A stretch of DNA of 64,000 bases from a virus. How positions within the stretch are numbered: position 1 is the stretch's first letter; each line of letters starts with the position of its first letter. Of this stretch, positions 49,824 through 57,676 are shown in pieces. Made by a program: the position numbers and the translations under genes. The stretch covers positions 1 to 64,000 of IMG/VR virus record IMGVR_UViG_3300042402_006309. The stretch is one strand, 5' to 3'. The notes under the pieces were generated by a model that worked only from the letters and a program-made list of their open reading frames with translations, made no database searches and was not told the origin of the DNA.

Positions 49824-51137
49824 GTGAACCCGGTAATCCAACATCGCGAGTGGTTGATCCATCCTGACGCCCTGCAATCCATGGCCGCATCCCTGCGGGG
49901 GCTGGCGGATCGCGGCGGAATGCTTCCCAAACAGGCAGCCGAAAGCCCGCTGCTTTCCATTGATGATGGCATCGGCGTGGTTGCCATCGAAGGGCCGATC
50001 CTTCGCAAGCCCGACCTCTTCGCCCGGATCTTCTTCGGTGCCACCAGCTCCGAAGACATCGGCGAGGCTTTGCGCGAAGCGGGCGAGCGCGACGACATCA
50101 AGGCGGTGTTCCTCAACATCGACTCACCTGGCGGCACCGTGGCCGGCACTCCGGAACTCGCGGCGGCGGTGAAGGCTTTGAATGGAAGCAAGCCCGTCTA
50201 TGCGTTCTCTTCCGGCCTGATGTGTTCGGCGGCCTATTGGATCGCCAGCCAGGCACGCGCCATTTACGCCACACCATCAGCCCAAGTCGGATCCATCGGC
50301 GTGGTGCAGGCGGTCATCGACAACACCGTTGCGCTCGACAAGGCGGGCCTCAAAGTGGAGGTGTTCTCCGTCGGCAAATACAAAGCGATGGGTGCGCCTG
50401 GCACTCCGCTAACAGACGACCAGCGCGAGTTGATTCAATCGAACCTCGCCGAGATCGCGGCCGAGTTTCATGACGCGGTTCTTTCTCGTGGCCGTGCGAT
50501 CCCTGCCGAGGCCATGGAAGGCCAGACCTTCAGCGGGAAGCAGGCCCAACGCCACAACCTTGCGGGCATGGTTCCGGACCGTGCCGACGCAATGCGCCGC
50601 CTGCGCGTCTATCACGCCGCTTCGGTTGACACGGCATCACGGTCGATGAAAAGCATCGAAGACGAACTCGCCGAAGCCCGCACACAGGTCACCAACCTGC
50701 AGCGGGACCACCTAGCCCAAACCGATCTACTCAACGAAGCCTCGACCAGTGTCGATTCGCTTCGTGGCGAAGTCGAACTGCTTTCCGCTGAAATCGACAC
50801 GCTCAAAGCGGAGCGCGATGACGCGAAGAGCCAAGCCTCCAATCTCATCACCGAGCGGGATGCAGCAAAGGTGCAGGTCACCTCGATGCAATCCCGCATC
50901 ACCGAGCTTGAGGCATCGCAGTCCGACTTCGATCGCAAGTTGCAACTCGATGTTGCCCGCGTCGTCGCATCAACCGGCACTACGATGCCCGCTCAAGTGA
51001 CGCCTGCCGGAGATGCCTCCCAGGCTGCGGATCTCCACGCGCGTTTTGCAGCCATCACCGATCCGGCTGAACAAACCGTCTTCTGGCGCAAGCTCACTCC
51101 CGAACAACAAGCCCTCATCCTCAAACACCAAGCCTGA
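49824..51137 (+). CDS. Prohead protease (peptidase S49) fused to a scaffold-like coiled coil
   Basis: 437 residues with a GTG start supported by position after the shared motif. Residues about 40-270 are an S49 (SppA/gpC-type) peptidase: FLNIDSPGGTVAG, catalytic Ser about 135 in SGLMCSAAYWIAS, and Lys187 in GKYKAMGAP. Residues about 280-390 are a coiled coil (SIEDELAEARTQVTNLQRDH, VEDSLRGEVELLSAEIDTLK-like heptads), as in lambda gpC/Nu3, where the protease and scaffold share a reading frame. The last 45 residues read like a capsid-binding tail. It matures the prohead. Confidence 0.85.
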   Translation: MNPVIQHREWLIHPDALQSMAASLRGLADRGGMLPKQAAESPLLSIDDGIGVVAIEGPILRKPDLFARIFFGATSSEDIGEALREAGERDDIKAVFLNIDSPGGTVAGTPELAAAVKALNGSKPVYAFSSGLMCSAAYWIASQARAIYATPSAQVGSIGVVQAVIDNTVALDKAGLKVEVFSVGKYKAMGAPGTPLTDDQRELIQSNLAEIAAEFHDAVLSRGRAIPAEAMEGQTFSGKQAQRHNLAGMVPDRADAMRRLRVYHAASVDTASRSMKSIEDELAEARTQVTNLQRDHLAQTDLLNEASTSVDSLRGEVELLSAEIDTLKAERDDAKSQASNLITERDAAKVQVTSMQSRITELEASQSDFDRKLQLDVARVVASTGTTMPAQVTPAGDASQAADLHARFAAITDPAEQTVFWRKLTPEQQALILKHQA

Positions 51138-51146
51138 TAACACGCC

Positions 51147-52043
51147 ATGTCCAACACACTCACCAACGTCAAAGACATCAAGGTCGCCCAACGGGCGCTC
51201 ATGCCCTTCATGTCGAACCTTCTGCCGGTCACGGCGTTTTCCACCGACTTCAGTCCGATGCCGGCCGAAAAACTCGATACCGTTCGCGTTCCGCTCGTCG
51301 GCGCGCCCAGCGTGTCGAGCGACTTCGCAGGCGACTACTCGGCCAATGCCGATTCCACGGTCACCGTGGTTCCGGTCACGCTCAACCGCCACAAATACAA
51401 GACCGTCCACGTAACCGCAAAGGAATCCGCCGAGACCGCGCTCAGTGTGCTCGAAACCCTGGTGGAAGCCGCCGCCCAGCAACTCGCCCAGGACGTGCTG
51501 GTGGACATCTTCAGTTGCATCACGCTCGCCAACTTCGGTGGTCCCAGCATCGCCGCGCTCGCTGCTACCGCCTTCGACTACAAGAAGGTACTCGAAATCC
51601 GCCAGAAGTGCGGCGAGGCCAAGATGCCGCCTAACCCGCGCTCGCTGGTGCTCGATGCCGGCTACTACACCAACATGCTCGCAGACGACATCGTGGCCAA
51701 GAGTTTCAACCTGAACCTCAACGCCCCGGCTGTCACCGAAGGCATGGTCAAGCGGCTTGCCGGTTTCAACCTCCACGAGACGTCCCTCATCCCATCGGAT
51801 CACGCGGAAAAACTCGTTGGTTTCGCCGCCCACTCCAGCGCCGTCGCGGTGGCCATGCGCTACCTTCAACCGGTGGCTGACTACCAGCAAGCCGGTGCCG
51901 TAACCGATCCCACCACGGGCATGACCTTCGGCTACCTGCGCTTCACCGACACCCGCGCCAACAAGATCTTCGTCACCCTCGAATGTCTTTACGGCTTCGC
52001 CCCGGCGAAAACCGACGCCCTCAAGCGCATCGTCAAACCATAA
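51147..52043 (+). CDS. Major capsid protein
   Basis: 298 residues following the protease/scaffold gene, the normal place for the coat protein. VKDIKVAQRALMPFMSNLLP at the start and PSVSSDFAGDYSANADSTVT further on, then repetitive beta-rich sequence (TVVPVTLNRHKYKTVHVTAKESAE, RSLVLDAGYYTNMLADDIVA), are compatible with an HK97-fold coat protein of the P22/Sf6-like size class. No known family motif is diagnostic. A strong terminator follows it, giving the coat gene its own transcript end. Confidence 0.75.
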   Translation: MSNTLTNVKDIKVAQRALMPFMSNLLPVTAFSTDFSPMPAEKLDTVRVPLVGAPSVSSDFAGDYSANADSTVTVVPVTLNRHKYKTVHVTAKESAETALSVLETLVEAAAQQLAQDVLVDIFSCITLANFGGPSIAALAATAFDYKKVLEIRQKCGEAKMPPNPRSLVLDAGYYTNMLADDIVAKSFNLNLNAPAVTEGMVKRLAGFNLHETSLIPSDHAEKLVGFAAHSSAVAVAMRYLQPVADYQQAGAVTDPTTGMTFGYLRFTDTRANKIFVTLECLYGFAPAKTDALKRIVKP

Positions 52044-52071
52044 GCTTCTTTGGAGTTCGATTGGCATCCAT

Positions 52072-52109
52072 CACCCTCTCTCGGGAAACCGGGAGGGGGT
52101 GTTTTGTTT
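52072..52109 (+). terminator. Strong rho-independent terminator after the coat gene
   Basis: A 13-pair stem, CACCCTCTCTCGG (52072-52084) with CCGGGAGGGGGTG (52089-52101), closes a GAAA tetraloop and is followed by TTTTGTTT. Two pairs are G-T wobble. It lies 29 bases after the capsid gene stop and would limit expression of the next gene. Confidence 0.85.
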
Positions 52110-52192
52110 GGAGTAGCGAGAAAAGGTGCTTCAGCCTTGCCCAGAGCATTCTGAGTTTGCTAGAGCTAATTCAACCTTTCTTCAGGAAAACT

Positions 52193-52588
52193 ATGGCTGC
52201 CCGTTATGAATTCACCTGTGATCGTTGCGGCTTCAGCGTTGAAGCATGGGACGATGGAAATCCTTACATTGAATATCCTAAAGGAAAACGACATCATTTT
52301 TACCACCCAGGGGAAGACGAGCAGATCAAAGAGATCACACGAACCATTGTCGGGCACGAACCAACAAGACAGGAATGCGACAATATTCTGAAGAAGTATG
52401 GAGGTAACGAATCTGATTTTATTTGCCGATCATGCTTGAAGATTGATCAGTATGACGAAAGCAAAGACCCTCTCGTATGCAAACATTGTGGCGGAGAGTC
52501 TATTGAAAGGACTTTTGATCTCGCCGGAAAGAAGTGCCTCAAATGTGACGGCATATTTTCCGAAGGTGAGTTCACCGCAATCTCTTAA
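52193..52588 (+). CDS. Zinc-ribbon protein, cargo gene in the capsid operon
   Basis: 131 residues from the ATG at 52193; the longer frame upstream runs through the terminator. Paired CxxC motifs occur at both ends: CDRCGF near the N-terminus and CRSCL, CKHCGG and CLKCDG in the C-terminal half, so two or more zinc ribbons. The middle contains HHFYHPGEDEQIKEITR. The gene is much more AT-rich than its neighbours and is bracketed by the terminator and the next transcription start motif, the signature of a phage moron gene acquired late. Confidence 0.75.
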   Translation: MAARYEFTCDRCGFSVEAWDDGNPYIEYPKGKRHHFYHPGEDEQIKEITRTIVGHEPTRQECDNILKKYGGNESDFICRSCLKIDQYDESKDPLVCKHCGGESIERTFDLAGKKCLKCDGIFSEGEFTAIS

Positions 52589-52609
52589 CATTTCAGAGGT
52601 TCCAGCCGA

Positions 52610-52615
52610 TTGACA
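52610..52615 (+). promoter_or_regulatory. TTGACA motif upstream of the head-tail gene
   Basis: GATTGACACG, TTGACA starting 19 bases before the GTG at 52629. Confidence 0.45.
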
Positions 52616-52628
52616 CGCCGCTCGGTGC

Positions 52629-52937
52629 GTGAACGCGATCCAAGCAGCTGCAGCAGAGGCATTCGTTGAAATCCTGCGTGACGCGGGCGTGCCGGTGACC
52701 ATCGGTGACAGGGAGTATCAGGCGATGGTCTCGCCAAGTGGTCTTGCCGTCGATCTTGAGGAAGGCGGCTTCACCCAGGACGGCGCACTCACGGTGAGGT
52801 TGCTCGTGGCCCATCTGCCAACTCTACCGCCTGCCCACAACGAAACGATCCTCATCGGCGGCGAGCGCCACAAGATCGAGGAAATCATCCGCAAACCCGG
52901 CGCAGGCATCATCGAATACCGGGTGGCCCGCCGCTGA
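52629..52937 (+). CDS. Head-tail joining protein, gpFII-like, tentative
   Basis: 102 residues with a GTG start 19 bases after the TTGACA motif. VTIGDREYQAMVSPSGLAVDLEEGG and LTVRLLVAHLPTLPPAHN, then GGERHKIEEIIRKPGAG suggest a small beta-rich connector like lambda gpFII or phage stopper proteins. Its position after the coat gene supports that. No diagnostic motif. Confidence 0.55.
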   Translation: MNAIQAAAAEAFVEILRDAGVPVTIGDREYQAMVSPSGLAVDLEEGGFTQDGALTVRLLVAHLPTLPPAHNETILIGGERHKIEEIIRKPGAGIIEYRVARR

Positions 52938-52948
52938 AAATAACCGCC

Positions 52949-53338
52949 ATGAACCAAGCCATCGAAGATTATCTAGCAGCCCTGATTGGAACTGCGGACA
53001 TCCAACCGCCCCCCGAGATTTTCACCGGCACCTCCGCTGCGATCCGCCCGCCCGAATCCCATGCCGTGCTCGTCACTGCCGACGAGATTGAGAACGTGGT
53101 CGGTCCGCTGCACCGCGCCAAAATCAAGATCATGGTTTCTTCTCCCACCGATGACCGCGCCGCCCATTCCGCCATCGCCCAGGCGATCCGTCCCTTGCTC
53201 ACGGGCAGCCTTCCCGCAGCCACCGGGTTCCATGCGGCGGGATTCAAAGCGGGTGCCTTCACCACCGGAGTCTCGGACGACAACCGCTGGGTCACTTCGC
53301 TGGACGGCATCCTCGGTATCGAATGGACCGGCGGTTGA
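52949..53338 (+). CDS. Tail-terminator-like protein, tentative
   Basis: 129 residues. DYLAALIGTADIQPPPEIFT and HRAKIKIMVSSPTDDRAAHS, with IAQAIRPLLTG, resemble the size and fold pattern of gpU/tail-terminator proteins. It sits between the joining protein and the tail-tube genes as in lambda. Its TGA stop is part of the TTGACACC motif preceding the next gene. Confidence 0.5.
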   Translation: MNQAIEDYLAALIGTADIQPPPEIFTGTSAAIRPPESHAVLVTADEIENVVGPLHRAKIKIMVSSPTDDRAAHSAIAQAIRPLLTGSLPAATGFHAAGFKAGAFTTGVSDDNRWVTSLDGILGIEWTGG

Positions 53339-53340
53339 CA
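53335..53340 (+). promoter_or_regulatory. TTGACA motif upstream of the first tail-tube gene
   Basis: GGTTGACACC, TTGACA starting 22 bases before the ATG at 53357, overlapping the previous stop codon. Confidence 0.45.
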
Positions 53341-53356
53341 CCGGACACCGGGCGTC

Positions 53357-53671
53357 ATGCCTGCCACGTTCGGAGTCCAGAACACCTTCGGTTTGTCGCC
53401 CGCCAGCGGCCACGCGCACGAGTCATCCGATGACGCGTCCATCGAAGTGGCCACGCTGCGTGACGAGAACGGCGTCACCGTGGTCGCCAAGCCGAAGAAG
53501 ATGGTGACACGCAACATTTCGCTATCCGGCAAGGGGCTGCCGAACTTCGCCGACGTGGCGGCCGGTGCCATCACCGCAGGGACCGCGTTTGTCACCTCGG
53601 TCAAGCAGTCCGAGAGCAATGACGACTTCCCAGGATTCGAGATCCAGGCGGTCGCCTATCAGGACAACTAA
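53357..53671 (+). CDS. Tail-tube-like protein, paralog 1
   Basis: 104 residues ending FVTSVKQSESNDDFPGFEIQAVAYQDN-like: the segment TSVKQSESNDDFPGFEIQ recurs almost unchanged in the next gene (TSVKNSESNEDFNSFEV). The N-terminus TFGVQNTFGLSPASGHAHE is beta-like. Two successive copies point to a duplicated tail-tube or collar subunit. No named family recognised. Confidence 0.6.
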   Translation: MPATFGVQNTFGLSPASGHAHESSDDASIEVATLRDENGVTVVAKPKKMVTRNISLSGKGLPNFADVAAGAITAGTAFVTSVKQSESNDDFPGFEIQAVAYQDN

Positions 53672-53685
53672 GCCTCACCCAAACC

Positions 53686-54024
53686 ATGCCCGCTGCATTC
53701 AACGAAATCGGAATCGGCTCCATCACCGCCTCGCTGGTCGAGTCGCTCGATGTGGAGAAGAAGATCGATCACAAGGTCATCAAGACTTCCGTGGGCGGCT
53801 TCGCGCAGGGCCACCGCCACGACCCGATGTTCGAGTTCAGCGTCAAAGGTCGCGGCAGCGCGAGTGCCACATTGCTTGGAGGCAGCGGCTCCACCTACGC
53901 GCCCAGCCAGATCAGCGGCGGCGTGACCATTCTCACCAGCGTCAAGAACTCCGAGAGCAACGAGGACTTCAATTCGTTCGAGGTCGCCGGGGTCAACTAT
54001 CCGGGCGCGGGAGCACAGGTCTAA
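53686..54024 (+). CDS. Tail-tube-like protein, paralog 2
   Basis: 112 residues, similar to the previous gene in its C-terminal half: FEFSVKGRGSASATLLGG aligns with ISLSGKGLPNFADVAAG, and both end with the TSVK..SESN.DF..FE segment. Beta-rich, as tube proteins are. The first 60 residues (GIGSITASLVESLDVEKKID) differ. Probably arose by duplication; both may be needed in the tail. Confidence 0.6.
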   Translation: MPAAFNEIGIGSITASLVESLDVEKKIDHKVIKTSVGGFAQGHRHDPMFEFSVKGRGSASATLLGGSGSTYAPSQISGGVTILTSVKNSESNEDFNSFEVAGVNYPGAGAQV

Positions 54025-54035
54025 CAATCACCCAC

Positions 54036-54503
54036 ATGAAACAAGGAGATACCATCACCGTCGTCAGGGATCAGGACATCAAACCGTCCGAGAGCCGCAA
54101 CACCCGCCTGATTGCCGCCGCCATTGCCAGCGGGGCCGTCTTCGCCTCCGAGAGCGCGTTTCTGGACGCAGTCGAGGAAACTGCCAACGGTCCGCGCCGC
54201 ACCGTCACCTGGTTGATGGACGGTGCGCGCAAGATCGAGTTCGAGCCGCTTGCCGAAGCCGAGCAAATCGACATGGCCGAGTTCCGCCGCCGCTTCGAGT
54301 CGCTGGCATGGTGCGAGGGCAACCCGAACCATCCCATCGCCTACATGCGGGCCATGACCGAGCACTACAACCGTCTGCTCGACAAGATCAAGACGATGCG
54401 CCCGATGCTGCTCATTCGCAAAGGCAAGCGCTTCGCCATCGTCCCGAGCGGATCGGACGCCGCCAGCACGGCACAGCGTGAACACATCCTCGCCGAGTTC
54501 TAA
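54036..54503 (+). CDS. Tail protein of unknown function
   Basis: 155 residues. An N-terminal beta segment (GDTITVVRDQDIKPSES) and a helical middle (FLDAVEETANGPRRTVTWLMDGA) and MAEFRRRFESLAWCEGNPNH. It stands before the FnIII and G/GT genes, in the region where lambda has gpV and gpG, so a role in the tail tube or chaperoning is likely. No family recognised. Confidence 0.55.
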   Translation: MKQGDTITVVRDQDIKPSESRNTRLIAAAIASGAVFASESAFLDAVEETANGPRRTVTWLMDGARKIEFEPLAEAEQIDMAEFRRRFESLAWCEGNPNHPIAYMRAMTEHYNRLLDKIKTMRPMLLIRKGKRFAIVPSGSDAASTAQREHILAEF

Positions 54504-54507
54504 CACC

Positions 54508-54873
54508 ATGAAGGCGCTGTCCATACTGCTTGCCATCACCACGGCGTCTATCCTCGGCGCGTCCGCCGGTCAGGTGAAACTGGCATGGAATCCGAGTAAA
54601 GGTGCCCAGCCGATCACCTACCGGATCTGGCGCGGCATCGAGCAAATCGCCGAGGTGAGCGAAACCACCGCCACGGTCACGCTTCCTGACACGCCGGTCA
54701 CCCTGACCGTATCCGCCCACAACGAGTTCGGCAACTCACCGCACTCCGCGCCACTCCACCTTGTTGCGCTGAGGGTCCAGGAAAGCACCAACCTGCGTGC
54801 GTGGTGGTATGTGAAAACGATCTATCAGGAAAAGGAAACCGCCGCCTTTTACCGATTGGAAATCATCCCATGA
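54508..54873 (+). CDS. Exported fibronectin-type-III-like protein in the tail operon
   Basis: 121 residues. Residues 1-20 are a typical signal peptide (MKALSILLAITTASILGASA), followed by one FnIII-like domain (WNPSKGAQPITYRIWRG, VTLTVSAHNEFGNSPHSAPL). FnIII domains also occur in phage tail and decoration proteins, but a signal peptide is unusual there, since virion proteins stay in the cytoplasm. It may be exported to the host surface during lysogeny or lytic growth. Overlaps the next start by four bases. Confidence 0.75.
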   Translation: MKALSILLAITTASILGASAGQVKLAWNPSKGAQPITYRIWRGIEQIAEVSETTATVTLPDTPVTLTVSAHNEFGNSPHSAPLHLVALRVQESTNLRAWWYVKTIYQEKETAAFYRLEIIP

Positions 54874-55283
54874 ACGACCGAGAACAATTACTTTCCGCCG
54901 CGATGGTGGAGCCGAGTGAAGTGGAGATCCTTGGCCTCAGACTGCGTCCGTTCACGTATGGCACGATGCTGCTCGCCCACATGCTCGACCTGCCGCTGGT
55001 GCGTGGCGCGGAAGTGGAGGATTTTTCCGAAGCCGACATCCACCGCCAGATTTCCACGTTCGCATGGATGCAATCGGTAGCGCCCGGCGAAGTGACCAAA
55101 GCCATCCGTGACAAGACGGTGGAGACGCAGGCATTGGAATTCGCCATGTTGCAAATGACCCCATCGCGCATTGAGGGCATCATGGATCATCTGGCAATGG
55201 TCGCCGCCATGGTCCAGGCCGCCACGGTGCGGGCCGAAAGCCGCCACAAGGGAAGTGAGGAAGACGCGCCGGGAAAGTCCTGA
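54870..55283 (+). CDS. Tail assembly chaperone G, zero-frame product
   Basis: 137 residues. Mainly helical and acidic with LGLRLRPFTYGTMLLAHMLD in the first half, typical of gpG-type tail assembly chaperones that keep the tape measure soluble. The frame ends TGA at 55281-55283, preceded by the slippery heptamer at 55271. Ribosomes that slip back one base make the longer GT product. It sits between the tail-tube genes and the tape measure as lambda G does. Confidence 0.8.
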   Translation: MNDREQLLSAAMVEPSEVEILGLRLRPFTYGTMLLAHMLDLPLVRGAEVEDFSEADIHRQISTFAWMQSVAPGEVTKAIRDKTVETQALEFAMLQMTPSRIEGIMDHLAMVAAMVQAATVRAESRHKGSEEDAPGKS

Positions 55284-55525
55284 GCCCGCACTGGCTGGCG
55301 AGTGTCACCTACACGCTGGCCAGGGACACGGGTTGGAGCGAGGAATTCATCCTGTGGCAAATGCCGCTGGCCCGCGCCATGCAATACTATCACTGTGCGT
55401 TGCAGGCGGCCGGGTTGTGGACGCTCGAACCACCGGACCCGCAGACCGCACATGAGCTGGTATCAGCAGACCTGCTAGCCCACATCGACGCACTGGTTGA
55501 CGAGGAGGGCGTGGATGATGAATGA
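54870..55525 (+). CDS. Tail assembly chaperone GT, made by -1 frameshift
   Basis: The G frame joined to the -1 frame gives residues through PGK followed by VLSPHWLASVTYTLARDTGW and ending VDEEGVDDE at 55525. The T part (55277-55523) is an 82-residue, protein-like frame without its own start. In lambda, GT:G at about 1:30 is needed for tail assembly; the slippery site GGGAAAG here is the same as lambda's. Its end overlaps the next gene. Confidence 0.8.
55271..55277 (+). promoter_or_regulatory. Programmed -1 ribosomal frameshift site GGGAAAG
   Basis: In the G frame the heptamer is read as G GGA AAG, a canonical X XXY YYZ slippery site, identical to that of phage lambda G/T. Slippage by -1 lets translation bypass the TGA at 55281 and continue to 55525. 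Confidence 0.82.
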
Positions 55526-56189
55526 TTCGATGGAGCTGAGGCTGGATACAGGAGAATTCCGCGACGCCATGGTGAGGCTGCGGCAGTTCTCCAAGCGCGA
55601 GGGCAAGGTGTTCGTTGAAGAACAGGTTCGGGGATTCATCCGCAACCTGCTGGATGTCACCCCGCCGAACCGTGGATCACGTCGCGGTGTGGCGGCGAAG
55701 AAGGCGGGTGAAGCGGCGATTGCCTCCGACATCCGCGCGGTTTTCCGCGGGGTTACCAACGAAAACAGGGTCGAGGTGAAAAGCATTTCCGAAATGGAAC
55801 AGGTGCTCAAATCGAGGCGCAAAAATGGCTCCATGCGGGTGACGTCCGGCACGGGCAGGATACGCGCTCAGAGCGCCATGATTCGCGAATTGATCAAGAT
55901 GCGCAAAGGCCGGGTCGGCAAACTCGCGTCGGCATGGGTGAGCGCCGCCCGCGGGCTCGGTAAGATCCGTGTTCCTGCGTGGATTGCCCGACACAGTGAA
56001 CCCGGCCATACCCGCTTTGCTTACTCTGAGGACAGGGTTAGCGCAGCCGTTGTCAATGCCGTCGAGTGGGCATCCAACGTGGACGGAATCACCCGCCGCG
56101 TGCGCGCCGCGCTGCAAATGCAGACGAGGGCGATGGAACGCCGGCTCGAATTCTTCATCAATCAAGCCGGGAAGCGCAGTCGATTCTAA
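55515..56189 (+). CDS. Tail protein of unknown function (gp10/minor tail-like)
   Basis: 224 residues, overlapping the T frame end. Basic and helical (FSKREGKVFVEEQVRGFIRNL, SRRGVAAKKAGEAAIASDIR), with LEFFINQAGKRSRF at the end. Similar basic proteins often precede tape measures in phages. The start at 55515 is one of three close ATGs. No family named with confidence. Confidence 0.6.
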   Translation: MMNDSMELRLDTGEFRDAMVRLRQFSKREGKVFVEEQVRGFIRNLLDVTPPNRGSRRGVAAKKAGEAAIASDIRAVFRGVTNENRVEVKSISEMEQVLKSRRKNGSMRVTSGTGRIRAQSAMIRELIKMRKGRVGKLASAWVSAARGLGKIRVPAWIARHSEPGHTRFAYSEDRVSAAVVNAVEWASNVDGITRRVRAALQMQTRAMERRLEFFINQAGKRSRF

Positions 56190-56203
56190 ACGCACAACAC
56201 TCC

Positions 56204-57676
56204 ATGGCCAAACTCACTGCATTCCTCACGCTCAACGCTCAGGCGTTCAATCAGGCGCTCAAGAGTTCGCAATCCTCGGTCAAGGGGATGGAGGGACAAT
56301 TGCGGGCGAGCTCCGGCAAGATGTCGTCGGCATTCAGCACCATCAGCCGCGCCGCCAAGGTGGGATTTGCGACGGTGGCCGCCAATGCCACGGCAGCTTT
56401 TGCAGCAGTCGCCGCTTCGATGAAATCCGCACTCGATGAAGGCGGGCGCATTTCGGATGTGATGGCGCAAACCGGCGCGAGTGGTCGCAACCTCGTCGTT
56501 CTGGAGCAGGCATTCAAAAACGCCGGATTGGAAAGCGGGAAAGTGGCCACTTCGCTGGGCAAGATGCAGAAAACCATCGTGCAGGCGTCGGAAGGCGGGG
56601 CCGCAGCAGCAGCGACGTTTGGCAAGCTCGGGCTGGCGGCATCAGACCTTGTGGGGCTCGACGCCGTGGAATCTTTCCGCCGCATTTCAGAGGCGATTGC
56701 CGCGCTTCCCAGCCCAACCCAGAGAGCGGCCGCGGCCATGGAGGTTTTCGGTCGCAGCGGGGCAAGCCTAATGGCGGTGATTGATGACCCGAGCGCGTGG
56801 AACAGCGCGGCCGACCTTGCGGGGAGCTATGGCGACATCATCGGTGAGAACGCAGTGCGATTTGATGCTGTGAGTGACGCGATGGGCAATATGGGAATCA
56901 TCATGAAAACCATCGGCGCTGTGGCAGCCGAGGCGATGCTGCCGCGCTTGGAAAAGATGATGGATCTGCTGCCCGAACTGGCACGGGGCCTCAGCCTGAT
57001 TGACTGGAGCAATCCGTTCAACACCGACGTGGACCCGGAAGCCGCCCGCCGCCAAGCGGAGCAATGGGCGAAGGATGATCCCAACGCCGGCCGCAGCCGC
57101 ACGGAAGACGAAGCCGCCGCGCTTGCCCGCAAGAACGAAGCGTTCTGGGCAGGCAAGGAGGCGGAGAAGCAGGAAGCCATTGCCGCCGCAGAAGAAAAGG
57201 CACGCATCGAGGCGGAAAAGAAAGCCGAAGCTGATCGCAAGAAGGCCGAGGAAACCGCCAAGACCCGCGCTGCCGCACTGGACTCCTACAAGCTCGAAGC
57301 GGCGATCATCCAGGCGCGCATCGAGGGCAATGATGAAATGCTCACCAAACTCGAACGTGAAAAACGCATCCGCGAGGAAATGGCAGGGCTCGTGCAGGCG
57401 GGGTTCACCGACGAGGAAGCACGCAAAGGGGCCACGCTCATGGTGGACAAGCAGGCTCAGGCGGATGCCACTGAAAAAGCGCGGCGCGGCAGTGTGAGTT
57501 CAAACGCCAACCAGCTCGGTGGCTTCGCCCAATCCATGAACCTGCTCTTCGGCCGCAGCGCGAACGCCGGGTTGCTGGAAGAAAACAAACGCCAGACGGA
57601 ATGGCTGCGCAAAATCCACGACAACACCAATCCCGACAAACGTCCCAAAACCAACCCTGACGTCGTCTTCGCATGA
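56204..57676 (+). CDS. Tail tape-measure protein
   Basis: 490 residues. Starts MAKLTAFLTLNAQAFNQALKS, with a tape-measure-like N-terminal region (TLNAQAFNQALKSSQSSVKG), Ala-rich helices (AAAAATFGKLGLAASDLVGL) and a long charged coiled coil (EEKARIEAEKKAEADRKKAEE) in the last third. Length sets tail length; by the usual ~1.5 Angstrom per residue this would be a short tail of roughly 70 nm. Located after G/GT as expected. Overlaps the next gene by four bases. Confidence 0.82.
   Translation: MAKLTAFLTLNAQAFNQALKSSQSSVKGMEGQLRASSGKMSSAFSTISRAAKVGFATVAANATAAFAAVAASMKSALDEGGRISDVMAQTGASGRNLVVLEQAFKNAGLESGKVATSLGKMQKTIVQASEGGAAAAATFGKLGLAASDLVGLDAVESFRRISEAIAALPSPTQRAAAAMEVFGRSGASLMAVIDDPSAWNSAADLAGSYGDIIGENAVRFDAVSDAMGNMGIIMKTIGAVAAEAMLPRLEKMMDLLPELARGLSLIDWSNPFNTDVDPEAARRQAEQWAKDDPNAGRSRTEDEAAALARKNEAFWAGKEAEKQEAIAAAEEKARIEAEKKAEADRKKAEETAKTRAAALDSYKLEAAIIQARIEGNDEMLTKLEREKRIREEMAGLVQAGFTDEEARKGATLMVDKQAQADATEKARRGSVSSNANQLGGFAQSMNLLFGRSANAGLLEENKRQTEWLRKIHDNTNPDKRPKTNPDVVFA

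Noticed and set aside
51983-52192. N-terminal extension of the zinc-ribbon gene
   Set aside because: It would be translated through the strong terminator and the end of the capsid gene; start set at the ATG at 52193.
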